From the NCBI GenBank assembly GCA_024516035.1, contig CM044958.1:47631295-47695294 (forward strand): a DNA stretch of 64,000 nucleotides. Reading direction: 5' to 3'. This document shows positions 31,101-41,419 of the stretch, piece by piece. This stretch comes from Bactericera cockerelli (lineage: Eukaryota; Arthropoda; Insecta; Hemiptera; Triozidae). The translations under genes and the position numbers were made by a program. How positions within the stretch are numbered: the stretch's first letter is position 1; each line of letters opens with the position of its first letter. The notes below the pieces were generated by a model. That model had not been told where the DNA came from, ran no database searches, and worked only from the letters and a program-made list of their open reading frames with translations.

Positions 31101-34100
31101 TGCATACCTTTTATAGTTTCAAGTATTTATATTTTATAGGGTAGGAGATATAGCCTTCTAAAATAAAACCGGAAAGTTGCACAGAGCCGCCCCTGGTTAT
31201 CTTGGAGCTGCGATTGTGGTATTTTTTGAAAGGCCTTATCATAGGAAAAAATATAAAAATGTAACCAAAGTATTACACTGGACCAAACTTGAGTTATAGT
31301 CTTTGAAAGGAATACTTATTATGGAGACCAGAGCCGTCTATTGTTATCCTAGAGATGTATTTTTGGTGTTTTTAGAAAGGTCTAGTCAAAGGGAATGAGA
31401 TCACTTAATTTCAGATGGTTGAAAAAAGTAGAAAAGTATTTAAAGCCCTCTAAAGGAATATCTATAATGAACCCTGGAGCCACGCCTAATTATCCCACGT
31501 GGATGACTGAAGGTTCCTACTAAAGGTCTAATTACGCAAAATTATACTACGATGTAAATAAAATTTTAGAAAAATCAGCGACAGTGTGAGACATAAAAAG
31601 AAAAAAAACTGATTCTATATTTATGAGAGTAACAAAAAAAACTTCGCCTCACATAGAACTTGAAATAAGGATGGGATTCAATCTTCTTCGCTTGATCCAA
31701 GCTGCCAACAGACCGGTTAATAAGAATGGGAATAATAACGTTTTATAACTTCATTCAAAGATTTCTACATCAAGAGGTAAACTAGGTCTATATTATGAGA
31801 AGTGTATAAAATATTGGCCAGTAAGAGGCAAAAATATTGATTAATGTAGATCAAATGATAAATATAATAAAATATTATGTATTGAGCAGTCTCTGTGGTC
31901 GTCGACTGGTGTAGGTAAAACACAAAGTTTGCAAGGTGACCTGGGTTCGAATCCCGGCTAGGTAGATTTTTTTTTACTCTGTACTTTGCATGTCCGGTAT
32001 TCTCGTGAGAAAAAAAACAGTAGTTGCTTGTTTGAGTCAACCTTCTATGACCGTTTAATTTCGAACGAAGTGAGTATGGTTTAACTCGATCAACATTGAT
32101 TTGTCACAATCTAATTATCCATCTACCTTTGTATGTAACGTGATATAAGTTGCATTTTTTGTCCAATTGAGCTGAAATTTTCAGAATATTTTCAGGATAT
32201 ATGCTTGCCTATTAATTTATAATTATTAAATGTATATCTAGTATAATTTCTCGCTTCTTCTGTTTATATCTACTGATTATGCTGAAATGACACCATGTTT
32301 AGCAACTCGAAGTTAGGCAAATATATGGGTCAACATTTCTTAGAGCCATAGTAAGAGTCAATTTCGAAACATACAATAATACTCGGCACTTTCATTTCCC
32401 TCTTTATTTTACCAAGATCGAATTTCCATCTACCTACCAGTTCATTAGGTACTAATTTTTCAATACAAGGTTAAAACACTAGTTGATTATAATTAATTTT
32501 TGGTAATAGATTTTATGATTAAAATATAGTTATGTTTTTTTTCTTCATTATTATATACTGGTTGAAGTTCCACAAAAGAAGCACCAATTATCACACCAAC
32601 CTCATTTTAAAACGATGGTGACCAGTTGATTGTATTTGGTTTTAACGTCCTCATTTTAACTAGTCAGGACGGAGGGTTTTACCCTCCATTCGCATGGAAT
32701 CGTTCCAGCTACCTACATTTACCTCACCCAGCCTGGGTAGGGCTGTGATTCCAGACTCACTTGTTTAGAGGAAAAAAAAAAAAAAAAAAAAACAAATGCC
32801 AAAATAAATAAGTAAAAAGAAATAACACTAATGTCCTATCTAAAGGGCGGGGTTATTACCTGTGGCGATCTCTTCCACCCAATCTCTTAAAAAAATAATT
32901 ATATGGATATTACGCAGGACGTCCGACCCTGTATCTCATGAACGGCAAGTTGTATAATTCACTGAAATTTATTGTACCTAATGAAATTCTCTCTATGAGA
33001 CCTTTAAAACAATATGTCACAAGACATATCATTCTATTTAAGATTTTAAAGTTGGTCCATGTCCAGCCTGACTGGGGCCGTGTAGGCAAATTTTATTTTT
33101 GGCTAAAAATGAAAAAAAAAATTAAGGTATACGAATTTTTGCGTTTTTTGATATTTTGAGTCGTTTTCGAGAAACCCAGGCCTGGGTGAGACTTTATGGA
33201 TGCCCAGTATATAAAATAATATAAATAGCCCTCAGGCGAGAGTCGATCATTACCTAATGTACTTATTGTAGAGATAAGTACGAGTTATTACTTTACTCAT
33301 AAAGTACCGGTTCTTGAGAGTAATGATTAGTATGTACTGGTTCTTATTTATAGAGTAATCAATTGCATTAAAAAAATAATTGTATACTCGAAAGCTTTGT
33401 TTTTCTTTAATGAGTGCGTGATTCGTATTATAATGGTACAATCACTTACAATGGTACAAGAAAGGGTTGGGTGGAAGAGATTGCCATAGGCAATAACCCC
33501 GCCCTTTAGTTAGGACATTTATGTTTTCAAATATTTTCTATTCTTTTTCATTTTTATTGTATATATTGTTTTTTTGATTTTTCACTGTTAAAATTATTAT
33601 TTATATGTACATAATGTCCTTTTGTATCTAATAAAGAATTATATAATAATAATAATAATAAGAACCGATTTTTATACTGGTGAATCGAGTACCGGAACTG
33701 AGTACCGATTCTATGAAATACTCAGTAGTCGGTATAACACACCGGATCCGCGTACCGTACTGGGTACCGGTTTTATGAAATACTCGGTATTACACACCGG
33801 GACCGAGTACCGACGTATCGTACATAGTAGCCGGGTACCGGTTCTATTAAATACTTGGTATTACACACTGGGGCCGGGTACGATACCGGGTACCGGTTCT
33901 ATGAAATACTCGGTATTACAAAATTACAATATTACCCAAATACCCATCTCTAGAACTGGGTACAGCAGAGAGAGGTACTGAATTGTTCCGATATTATCTA
34001 TGAATAATATTCAGGCTGTCGGTATCCTAATATTTTTCTCTTTGTCTCGTAGAAACAAGTCTTCTATTTGAAACTTCTTTGTCTATTTGAAATCAATTAA

Positions 34101-37100
34101 ATCAAAAAGTAGTGATATCCCCCAAAAAACACTACGTGTAAAAATAGTCGTCAAGTGTTGGAATGATTAAAAAGAAGTGATATCAAAAACGTCAATTTTC
34201 TATGTTTGAAGGAATTATTTTAATTCCTTGATAATTCAACCAAAATAATAGCCTCACAACAACAATACACCTTTGAGCAAACTTCGATTTGGTATTTTGA
34301 GAATTTAACCAAAAAATAGCCACACAACAAAACAATGCTCTTGTAAGAACAATGGTTCTGTAATTATGCAACATTATTCTTACAAGAGCATTGTTTTGTT
34401 GTGTGGCTATTTTTTGGTTAAATTCTCAAAATACCAAATTGAAGTTTGCTCAAAGGTGTATTGTTGTTGTGAGGCTATTATTTTGGTTGAATTATCAAGG
34501 AATTAAAATAATTCCTTCAAACATAGAAAATTGACGTTTTTGATATCACTTCTTTTTAATCATTCCAACACTTGACGACTATTTTTACACGTAGTGTTTT
34601 TTGGGGGATACTTTATTACAACAACAACAACAACAAAAAATTATAGACCTATACAGGGTGTAACAGACTTGATGTAAAATCTCTTAAGGGGTGGTAGTAC
34701 AGATCATTTCCAACCATGAATATTCTATAACACTTTTGATTTAACTTGGTGGTTCTCGAGATATTATTTTTTTGAATTATTTTTACAAGTCCCCTGCCGC
34801 TCGACAAAGAATGGCATCTAACTCCATAAATACCGTAGATGAGGCAATAAATTTAACTTTTTCCATAATATAACAAAATTTCACTATTATTTAGACTAGA
34901 TTTATTCTTAAAAAATGCACACGTACTGAAAAAATCAGCAGCAGCGGAAAATTTATCGCAAACATGAAATCCACCTGAAACTTCAGCCGCCATTTTCTCA
35001 AAATACTGCCCACATAAAGTATTGGTTTCATTTATGTAAAACTTGCTTGAAGTCTTATCTTTCAGAAAATATGACACACTTGATATAAAATTTTCATTTT
35101 TTATTGAAACCAAGAGAAATAAAAAAAAAAGTCAGTCAGTACTACTAACTGTACCTACTAGGCTACCATCCTACTTTTACCTGGGGAACTAATTTTTCCT
35201 GCAATTTGATTAATTATGGTTGTCATTTACTTTCCAACGGCCCAAAAAGTTAGCCTCCTCAGTAGATTCATTGATAAGGTGGCGGACTCTTAACTTGGAG
35301 GTCACTGGTTCGAGTCTCAAGTATGGCAAATATTTAGTAAGACGAGTTTGAGCTATTGTGACACCACGATCGTCATTAATTGACCTTAATATTTTAGTAT
35401 GTATGTATGTTTTTATTTGTGGTGAAGCACAAGGCCTCTTCACAATTTTTGTGGGTAGCGCAGCATTACTAAGAGCCTCCTTTACTTTTCGAATTATTCT
35501 ATTACATTATTTTTTTTACTCTGGTAATGCCGCCACTGGTCGTTACTCATACAAGTAACTACTCATTTTTCCTCACAAGGTATGAGTGGACCCCAAACAT
35601 CCAAGTACAGAGCAGAAAAATTCCTGTCCCGCTGGTGATCGAACCCTGGTCACCATGCATGCAACGCCTAGCGCGCTAACTCACTCTACCACGGTGACTA
35701 CTAATTGACCTTAATATTTTAGTATTCTATGTGTTTTATTAAAATTCGGTACCTACTAACATAATAATTTGTACCTCTATGTACCAACCTATGAATGTTC
35801 AGTATTTACCGTACCACCTTTACCTGTGGGTGTTAACTATGTAGGTATATTGTTATGTTTCATTTCATTCAAACCATATTATCATTGAGACCCTTTCCCT
35901 CTTATGAACAAATGAACAATTACGATTAATATTGATTTCTGAAGCACCACAGCTAAGTATCATACATGGATACATACATACTGATTTGCCACACTTGAGA
36001 CTCGAACCAGTGACCTCCAAGTTAAGAGTCTACTGAGGCTAACCTTTTGGGCCGTTGGAAAATAAATGGCAACCATAATTTGTCAAATTGAAGAAAAAAA
36101 TTAGTTCCCTAGGTAAAAGTATGATGGTAGCCTAGTAGGTACAGTTAGTAGTACTAACTGACTTTTACTTGAAAATTTTATATCAAGTGTGTCATATTTT
36201 CTGAAAGATAAGACTTCAAGCAAGTTTTTACATAAATGAAACCAATACTTTATGTGTGCAGTATTTTGAGAAAATGGCGGCTGAAGTTTCAGGTGGATTT
36301 CATGTTTGCGATAAATTTTCCGCTGCTGCTGATTTTTTTCAGTACGTGTGCATTTTTGAAGAATAAATCTAGTCTAAATAATAGTGAAATTTTGTTATTT
36401 TATGGAAAAAGTTAAATTTATTGCCTCATCTACTGTATTTATGGAGTTAGATGCCATTCTTTGTCGAGCGGCAGGGGACTTTTAAAAATAATCCAAAAAA
36501 ATAATATCTCGAAAACCACCAAGTTAAATCAAAAGTGTTATAGAATATTCATGGTTGGTAATGATCTGTACTACCACCCCTTAAGAGATTTTACATCTAG
36601 TCTGTTACACCCTGTATACAGTACCAATAATTATAACAATGAAAAAATGGAAACAATATATGCAATAAAAAGGAAAAATAATAGAAAAATATATATAAAC
36701 ATTATGTCCTAACTAAAGATAGCGGGGTTATTGCCTATGGCAATCTCTTCCACACAACCCTTATTCTGAGTGTCTAATTCCAGACTTGGCTTGGACAGTC
36801 ACTCATATTCCCGGAAAGTGCAGCTACTTGAAGCTCAGCTCAATTCTCAGGAATCCGTGCTGCAGGAATCTTCGCTGCACATTCAGCACTTGACTGAGGA
36901 GAATTTCGAGTATGCACGTGAGCTAATGCAGTTGAGAAGCCAGCTGGGATGCTATCACAAGTGAGTAGTTTGTTATTGTAAGTGTATAATAGTGTATACA
37001 ACTATACACTGTATACAGAGTGATCAAAAAGTCCAGAGACAGATTTTTATCTTTTTAACAGCTAAATATAGAGACTTGAAATTTTTAATGTAGTTCTATC

Positions 37101-38801
37101 GCAATTTCTTCAATTTTTTGGCAATAATTTCTACATGGTGTCCCAAAAGTAGTGAAATCGGATTGATTTTTAAATGGAACCTGATATTTTTTATTTGATT
37201 TTATAAATCTACGTCAAATTCTACTCTCACTTGATACTTTTATTAAAAGAATGTTTGATCAATTCCAAGCAATCATTCACTTTTTTCGGGAGAATAGTGA
37301 TAAACTGAAAGTTTGATACATCAAATCAGTGTAGTTTTAATGTTTAAACCACGTGGTACCATTGATTTTTTTACACGTCCGGTCCAGTAGCTAGGGATGT
37401 TCACTCTGTTGTAACATTTTCAAGAATGTTTCAATGTTTGACATTCTCACACTGTTCAACATTTTACACTCCAAAAGATACATACCCCAGAGCTATTGGA
37501 ATCTATTAACATAAATGTTCCTGGATATGTTGCCACACGTAATACCTTACCCTTTAGACCAACCTTTGTCAGGACTAATTATCTCCAATATTCTCCTCTA
37601 ATAAGATTGCAGAGAACAGCTTTGAGCTTATTATTCAACACTTTATTAGATTTAAATGGACATAATTGTACATTACGAATAGCTATTTTAACAATGAAAA
37701 AAATGGAAACAATATATACAATAAAAATGAAAAATAAAATAAAAAATAAATAGAAAATTATTTAGAAACATATGTCCTAACTAAAGGGCGGGTTTATTGC
37801 CTATGGCAATTTCTTCCACCCAACCCTTGATAATACTATATATAGGTATATGGTATGTATAGAAATAGCAATTTATTTTTTCTCGTCATTTCAGGTTGTT
37901 CGAAAAGAACTCTCTGCTATCCACCATTGAGAAGTTCCACAAGTTGGAAGAGGATAAACAGAGTCAAGTTGCAGAGTTCGATGCCTTCATTGATAAATAC
38001 AGAGATCAGATGAGAAGGTACTAAAGTTTAGTCATGATAAATAAATTTCTTGTTAAAAAAAAAAAAAAATCGAAAATTTCATAGAAAGTGGGATCCATTG
38101 GTTTGAATCCCACCCATTGCATGAATTTTCCAGATTTATTTGAGTAATAATGAGACTCTGAGGGTTAGGTGGTAGAAAATGCTTCGAGCATCAACCTCGG
38201 CTGGTGGTGACCTTCCACTAAAGAGTGTTATTATTATTATTATTTCATTGATCATCTGCCTACTGAGGTTTTTTATTGTTTTGTTAGAGATGAGTGTTTC
38301 ACCGCCTTATTTTATTTTGTAGCCATGAAACAGGAGCTACTGTAGACGCTTGTGGTCTGTGTTGTAGCTTGCCCATCCCGTTTTATGCCTCCCCTCTGAT
38401 GGGCGAGAAGTGACACAATACTTCCTATTTTGGTGCTAGGTCAACATGAGCGCACCGGAAGGTATCCCTTACAAACATTTGTTGCCAAATTAGGAATACA
38501 AATTTTTGTCGGCTCGACCGATCGAACCCGGGACCTTCCGCATGGCAAGCGAGTGCTTAACCACTTAGCTGATCGCGCGCTTGTTACTTTACTTTACTTT
38601 ACCATTATAAGCTTCCATTTAAATGTTTTTCCTTTATTTTTCAGCTGGAAGATGGAGTGGCAAAGAATGACAACAAGATTTGAGCACAAACTCAATCATG
38701 TCCGTTCTGAAAATGAGTCTCTGAGACAAGAGAACTCACTGCTTAGAAAGCATTCGAAAGAATCCGTAAAGTGTAAAATCAAGAAGAATGATGTCACTTG
38801 A
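25113..38801 (+). CDS. Coiled-coil protein, nine exons, 498 aa
   Basis: Exons 25113-25223, 25633-25743, 26248-26515, 27394-27603, 28340-28494, 28949-29133, 36784-36960, 37895-38017 and 38645-38801 join with matching phases to a 1497-nt frame ending in TGA. All internal boundaries are GT-AG. The product starts MYFSNETLTEV and is almost entirely charged heptad-type coiled coil (for example RLQEENHQYKTLNRDLESDY and LSHEKSALLSEKACLQNE). It lacks a signal peptide or membrane segment, so it is probably cytoplasmic or cytoskeletal; centrosomal or ciliary proteins often look like this, but I cannot name the family. Exon 3's acceptor has a run of 23 A just upstream of CCAG. The 7.6-kb intron 6 is swollen by transposons. 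Exons 6 and 7 recur at 1-2016. An upstream 5' UTR exon or longer isoforms cannot be excluded. Confidence 0.85.
25796..26115 (-). repeat. LINE 3'-end fragment and adjoining dispersed repeat in intron 2
   Basis: 25796-25900 matches, inverted, the TTAGTTAGGACAT ... GGCAATAACCCCGCC family (also at 33461). 25900-26115 matches 28095-28316: both hold GCCAACCCTTACAAGCC-like text, a GGCTAGCTTGCA string and end with CTCCAGCTGTAG ... CTGGTTACAACAACAAC. Confidence 0.6.
26861..27127 (-). repeat. SINE-C copy in intron 3
   Basis: Full-length inverted SINE-C. The tRNA-like head is at the right end (B box GGTTCGATCCCCCG on the minus strand, about 27065), and the tail is at AAAAGGCTGTGAAACACTCATC. Confidence 0.8.
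28095..28316 (-). repeat. Dispersed repeat in intron 4
   Basis: Second copy of the repeat at 25900-26115, ending CAGCTGTAGCCGAGCTGG and a CAA tract, immediately upstream of exon 5. Confidence 0.6.
28690..28900 (+). repeat. SINE-D in intron 5
   Basis: tRNA-like head ACCTCAACAGCTTGATCTATAAGG-type with B box GGTTTAAGTCCC, then the tail CCTTTAGTAATTCTGATATCAC. The left end of the inverted copy (2016) falls inside this repeat. Confidence 0.7.
29205..30307 (+). mobile_element. 5'-truncated LINE inserted in intron 6
   Basis: 1.1 kb flanked by a perfect 9-bp target duplication ATGAGGAAA (29196-29204 and 30308-30316) and ending in a GAA repeat tail. The inverted copy at 1-2016 has the empty site. 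The content is the RT palm plus the downstream domain of a non-LTR retrotransposon. It inserted after the two copies diverged. Confidence 0.92.
29208..30279 (+). pseudogene. Non-LTR reverse transcriptase fragment, frameshifted
   Basis: The first part (to 29684) contains FIDFEKAFDRV, RQGCILSPLLF and the catalytic RYADD at about 29538-29552, all standard motifs of LINE reverse transcriptases. The second part, in another frame (from about 29683), contains YKYLG, LYGVEVWTL, CYRRMLRISW and RRKLAYFGHIMR, familiar from the region after the RT in many insect LINE proteins. The break lies near 29682. The endonuclease and N-terminal RT are lost by 5' truncation. Clade (RTE-like or other) is not decided. 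Confidence 0.88.
30660..30725 (-). repeat. Degenerate SINE-C head
   Basis: Inverted GGGACCTTCCGCATTGCAAAC and GAGCTAATTG strings. Present in both copies of intron 6, so older than their split. Confidence 0.45.
31889..32038 (+). repeat. SINE-E (tRNA-derived) nested in the Helitron-like element
   Basis: Head CTCTGTGGTCGTCGACTGGT with B box GGTTCGAATCCCGGC, then CTCTGTACTTTGCATGTCCG and a TTCTCGTGAG tail. One copy seen. Confidence 0.6.
32619..32770 (-). repeat. SINE body fragment (shared tRNA/5S body)
   Basis: Inverted copy of the body: GGTTTTAACGTCC, GGGTTTTACCCTCCATTCGC and CTCACCCAGCCTGGG, matching 43550-43700. Confidence 0.7.
32805..32890 (-). repeat. LINE 3'-end fragment
   Basis: Inverted AATGTCCTATCTAAAGGGCG and GGCGATCTCTTCCACCCAAT, the same family as 33461-33655. 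Confidence 0.6.
33461..33655 (+). repeat. LINE 3'-end fragment with AATAAAG tail
   Basis: GGTTGGGTGGAAGAGATTGC, GGCAATAACCCCGCCC, TTTAGTTAGGACAT, then TTTTATTGTATATATTG, TCTAATAAAGAATTA and an AAT tail. The AATAAA and simple tail fit the 3' end of a non-LTR element. Other copies: 36620-36766, 37640-37830, 42790-42960, 32805-32890 and 25796-25900. Confidence 0.65.
33663..33945. repeat. GGTACCGG-rich minisatellite
   Basis: Three to four imperfect ~75-80 bp units, each with GGGTACCGGTTCTATGAAAT, ACTCGGTATTACACACCGG and related GAGTACCG strings. Tyr/Thr/Gly-rich ORFs over it reflect the repeat only. Confidence 0.75.
34118..34608. repeat. Near-perfect palindrome of about 490 bp
   Basis: The left arm runs 34118-34350 and the right arm 34377-34608, with very few mismatches and a short centre. 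Outer strings are TCCCCCAAAAAACACTACG and its complement. It forms one end of the Helitron-like insertion. Such a structure would extrude as a hairpin in single-stranded DNA. Confidence 0.92.
34654..36614. mobile_element. Long-inverted-repeat element with TA target
   Basis: 1961 bp flanked by TA (34652-34653, 36615-36616). It begins CAGGGTGTAACAGACTTGAT and ends with the complement. Arms are roughly 700 bp and include SINE-D-like heads at their inner ends (35250-35390 and 35985-36040). A SINE-A copy sits in the centre. The inverted copy at about 1015-1035 shows the empty TA site. No transposase ORF is left. The TA and CAGGGTGT ends resemble Tc1/mariner-type elements. Confidence 0.85.
35401..35701 (-). 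repeat. SINE-A copy with 24-bp target duplication
   Basis: Same family as 587-867. The flanking direct repeat starts TAATTGACCTTAATATTTTA (35377-35400 and 35702-35725). The minus-strand 3' tail is AATAAAAACATACATACAT-like. Confidence 0.85.
36620..36766 (-). repeat. LINE 3'-end fragment next to exon 7
   Basis: Inverted member of the 33461 family, ending about 17 bp upstream of the exon 7 acceptor. Present in both copies of the intron. Confidence 0.65.
37640..37830 (-). repeat. LINE 3'-end fragment in intron 7
   Basis: Inverted: GGACATAATTGTACATTACG, ACAATATATACAATAAAAATG, ATATGTCCTAACTAAAGGGC and TTGCCTATGGCAATTTCTTC. Confidence 0.65.
38089..38247 (+). repeat. SINE-B, head truncated, in intron 8
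   Basis: Starts at the B-box region (GGTTTGAATCCCACCC) and keeps the body and (ATT)n tail. Confidence 0.75.
38287..38580 (-). repeat. SINE-C in intron 8
   Basis: Full-length inverted copy with the GCGCTCATGTTGACCT-type segment that 26861-27127 lacks. It ends about 60 bp before exon 9. Confidence 0.8.
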
Positions 38802-38865
38802 ACTTAAGTCTTACTTGAAAATAAGACTTAATTAACTGAGACTAAAATTGTTTCTTCAGTCACAA

Positions 38866-38960
38866 GTATTGGTCGAGTGGTTAACGCGCTAGTCTGGTAA
38901 TCCAGGTAGCTTGGGGATTCGTTGGTTTTGAACCTACCCAATGCATGAATTTTTCTTATT
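38866..38960 (+). repeat. SINE-B head only
   Basis: GGTCGAGTGGTTAACGCGCT, CTGGTAATCCAGGTAGC and CCCAATGCATGAATTTTTC. The body is missing. Confidence 0.65.
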
Positions 38961-39228
38961 AGGTATGGAAAATCAAATGTATTTGAGAATTATTTCACAT
39001 GAAAATACTGACAACAAAACTACTACTACTACTACCACTTCTTAGTCCTTCTTGAACATTATCAATAATTCAGAAGTACATACCTACTTAGGTACTTAGT
39101 GTTTATTATAATTTGTTTTACCTATTGATAATCTTTCGAAATTTTCGAACTTTTTTTTTCAAATAAAATACTAAAGGCGAAATCAATAGACAAAGTTGTG
39201 ATCTCAAGGTCAAGTCAGACTTTACATT

Positions 39229-39545
39229 TCACCATTTAGCCTCCTGACGCCCGATGTCCACGCGTGTGGACATAATATACATTGTAGTCCCTGAGACCCA
39301 AACAAATTAATGACAATGTAATCCCAGACGCCCGATGTCCACACATGTGGACATGCTGTTTGTAGTCATAGAAACCCAGCATTTTTTTTGTTTCTGATTT
39401 GTAAAATATTTACATTTTAGGAAAATAGAAGTGTTTTGAAAAGCTTTCAAAAAAACATGTATTAATGAAATGAGTTTTGTTCTGCTTGAAAATAGCTTCC
39501 AAAAAATGTCCTCACCTGTGGACATTGGGCGTTTATGACTACATA
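39229..39545. repeat. Repeat with TGTCCAC...GTGGACA palindromes
   Basis: GACGCCCGATGTCCAC followed by GTGGACAT occurs at about 39248 and 39328 (an ~80-bp direct repeat). An inverted version with GTGGACATTGGGCG lies at 39510-39532. A related layout with GTGCATGTCCCACATGCA occurs at 45646-45770. It may be a small inverted-repeat transposon, possibly piggyBac-like; ends not established. Confidence 0.45.
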
Positions 39546-39886
39546 AATTTTTAGATTTTCAATAATAAGATCGTTTTAATTTTTTTCAACAATTTAATTT
39601 TTAAAAAATAATCTGAGGGCACGGCAGTGCGCCAGGCCAAGTTCCAGCAAGCACGGCAGTGTATCTTTACACGAACCGATTCACCCGGTTTTTCACACCC
39701 TCATATCTTCGGTTCAATTGATCATTGAGATATGAAATTTGGAACAGAGATTGTCCTAATATCATTAAAAAGACATTAAAAATTTAAAGACTCTATGCAA
39801 AAAACTTTCAGAGGAATGTAATTTTGAAATTTGCGATTTTGATACTGACTGACTGACTGACTGACTGACTGACTGACAGATCATCA

Positions 39887-40672
39887 AAATTATGAGGCAC
39901 TTCCCGACTACCTAGAAAGCTGAAATTTTGCATGATTGTAAGGTTTATTGTAAAAGTAAAGGGAAAAATCTGAAAACCGGAATTTTTTCACTTATCATGG
40001 TGTAAAACGGTGTCGTTTTAGGGAGAAAATATATAATCGATTATTGATCTAAATTATGAAGCACTTCCCGACTACCTAGAAAGCTGAAATTTTGCATGAT
40101 GGTAGGGTTTATTGTAAAAGTACAGGGAAAAATCTGAAAAAGTTCTAAATACTGTTAAAAGGTGTCGTTTTAGGGAGGAAGTATACTATATTATGTATAA
40201 AAATTATGAGGCACTTCCCTACTACCTAAAAATCTGAAATTTTGTATACTGGTAGGGTTTATTGTAAAAGTACTGGGAAAAATCTGAAAACTGGCACTTT
40301 CGCACTATTTCTGCTGTTAAACGGTGTCGTTTTAGGGAGCACTATATTATGTATATAAATTATGAGGCACTTCCCTACTACCTAAAAAGCTGAAATTTTG
40401 TATACTGGTAGGGTTTATTGTAAAAGTACTGGGAAAAATCTGAAAACCGGAACTTTCGCACTTATCATGCTGTTAAACTGTGTTATTTTATAGAGGAAGT
40501 ATATACTCGATTATGCATATAAATTATGAGGCACTTCCCTACTACCTACAAAGCTGAAATTTAGTATGGTGCTAGGGTTCATTGTAAAAGTATAGGGAAA
40601 AATCTGAAAACCGGCACTTTCGCACTATTTCTGCTATTAATCGGTGTCGTTTTAGGGAGCATATTAAAGTGA
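39887..40672 (+). repeat. Five tandem repeats of about 150-164 bp
   Basis: Units start at 39887, 40051, 40201, 40357 and 40521 with AAATTATGA-GCACTTCCC. Each carries AGCTGAAATTT, GTAGGGTTTATTGTAAAAG, GGGAAAAATCTGAAAA and usually GTGTCGTTTTAGGGAG. A (GACT)n run directly precedes the first. They lie inside the Helitron-like element, where internal minisatellites are common. Confidence 0.92.
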
Positions 40673-40744
40673 ATAATCTTGAAATTTTTAATAAAAAATA
40701 ATGAAACGTGCTGGGAAACGAACCATTTACAAAAAGTAATGATA

Positions 40745-41216
40745 TCCCACAAAAAACTACCGTTAAAAAAAGGGCCAAGTTCCAGAACTCCTATTCAAAA
40801 AGGTTTCGCCTATGAATGCAGTGATATCTTGTTTGCGGCCAAGTTATCTTGGTACTAAACTATTTCTTTTATTAAACCCCGTTTTCTCAGTTCCTCATTT
40901 GGTATGTTTTTAAATGCAAAATATCCTCTAACTTGGCCAGTTTTATGCCATCGGTTGAATGGAATATTACGACTATATGTATAGGTACAGAATAACAATA
41001 TAACCATCACAAGGAGCGACACTGGCCAAGTTAGAGGATAGTTTGCAGTTAAAAACATACCAAATGAGGAACTGAGAAACGGGGTTTAATAAAAGAAATA
41101 GTTTAGTACCAAGATAACTTGGCCGCAAACAAGATATCACTGCATTCATAGGCGAAACCTTTTTGAATAGGAGTTCTGGAACTTGGCCCTTTTTTTAACG
41201 GTAGTTTTTTGTGGGA
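40745..41216. repeat. 470-bp palindrome
   Basis: Arms 40745-40940 and about 41025-41216 are near-perfect inverted copies (TCCCACAAAAAACTACCG outward, AACTTGGCC-containing inward) around an 85-bp centre. Confidence 0.92.
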
Positions 41217-41419
41217 TTCAATATACAAACAATATAAATCACATATCTGTTTCTTTTTAAATAATAATAATAATACATTACATATAGAAAAGTCTTTTAT
41301 GAGTATTGTAAGAAATATAGCAATAGGATAAAAAGAAAACAATTGGTCAAAACAAAAAGAAAAAAAATAATACAGGTAACTAAAATTGTACTCTAAAAGT
41401 TCAGGTTATTCTTATTTCA

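Larger units (their letters stand above)
30748..34608 (-). mobile_element. Helitron-like insertion with terminal palindrome
   Basis: Comparison with the empty site in the inverted copy (around 1065-1078) shows a 3861-bp insertion placed exactly between A and T, with no target duplication. On the minus strand it starts TCCCCCAAAAAAC and ends with the hairpin GCTCGCCTACCGGCGAGC followed by TTGA. The start is a near-perfect palindrome of about 490 bp (34118-34608). Degenerate ~145-bp repeats (GAGCC-x-C... to GAAAGGTC-like) occupy 31150-31540, and several SINEs are nested inside. An A^T target, a 5' TC and a 3' hairpin fit Helitrons, although the last four bases are not the usual CTRR. A similar element lies at 39612-41216. 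Confidence 0.55.
39612..41216 (-). mobile_element. Second Helitron-like element
   Basis: 1605 bp lying between A and T. The minus strand starts TCCCACAAAAAACTACC, similar to the element at 30748-34608. The other end has a hairpin (GGGCAC-GGCA-GTGCGCC, 39617-39633). It contains a (GACT)n tract (39844-39877), five ~155-bp tandem repeats and a terminal palindrome (40745-41216). The string AAAAAGTA-x-TGATATCCC at the inner palindrome edge is shared with the other element. No protein is encoded. No empty site is available here. Confidence 0.5.

Noticed and set aside
33622..33981. 119-codon Tyr/Thr-rich ORF
   Set aside because: It reads through the GGTACCGG minisatellite and a LINE tail; repeat-derived.
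34192..34374. ORFs inside the palindrome at 34118-34608
   Set aside because: Symmetric sequence gives open frames on both strands by chance; no coding signature.
30748..34608. Treating the palindrome at 34118-34608 alone as a TA-flanked MITE
   Set aside because: TA does flank it, but the empty site in the other copy shows the host junction lies at 30747/34609, so the palindrome belongs to a larger insertion; kept only as an alternative.
39887..40672. Regular repeats considered as a CRISPR array
   Set aside because: Eukaryotic context, unit length ~155 bp and no unique spacers between short repeats; ordinary tandem repeats.
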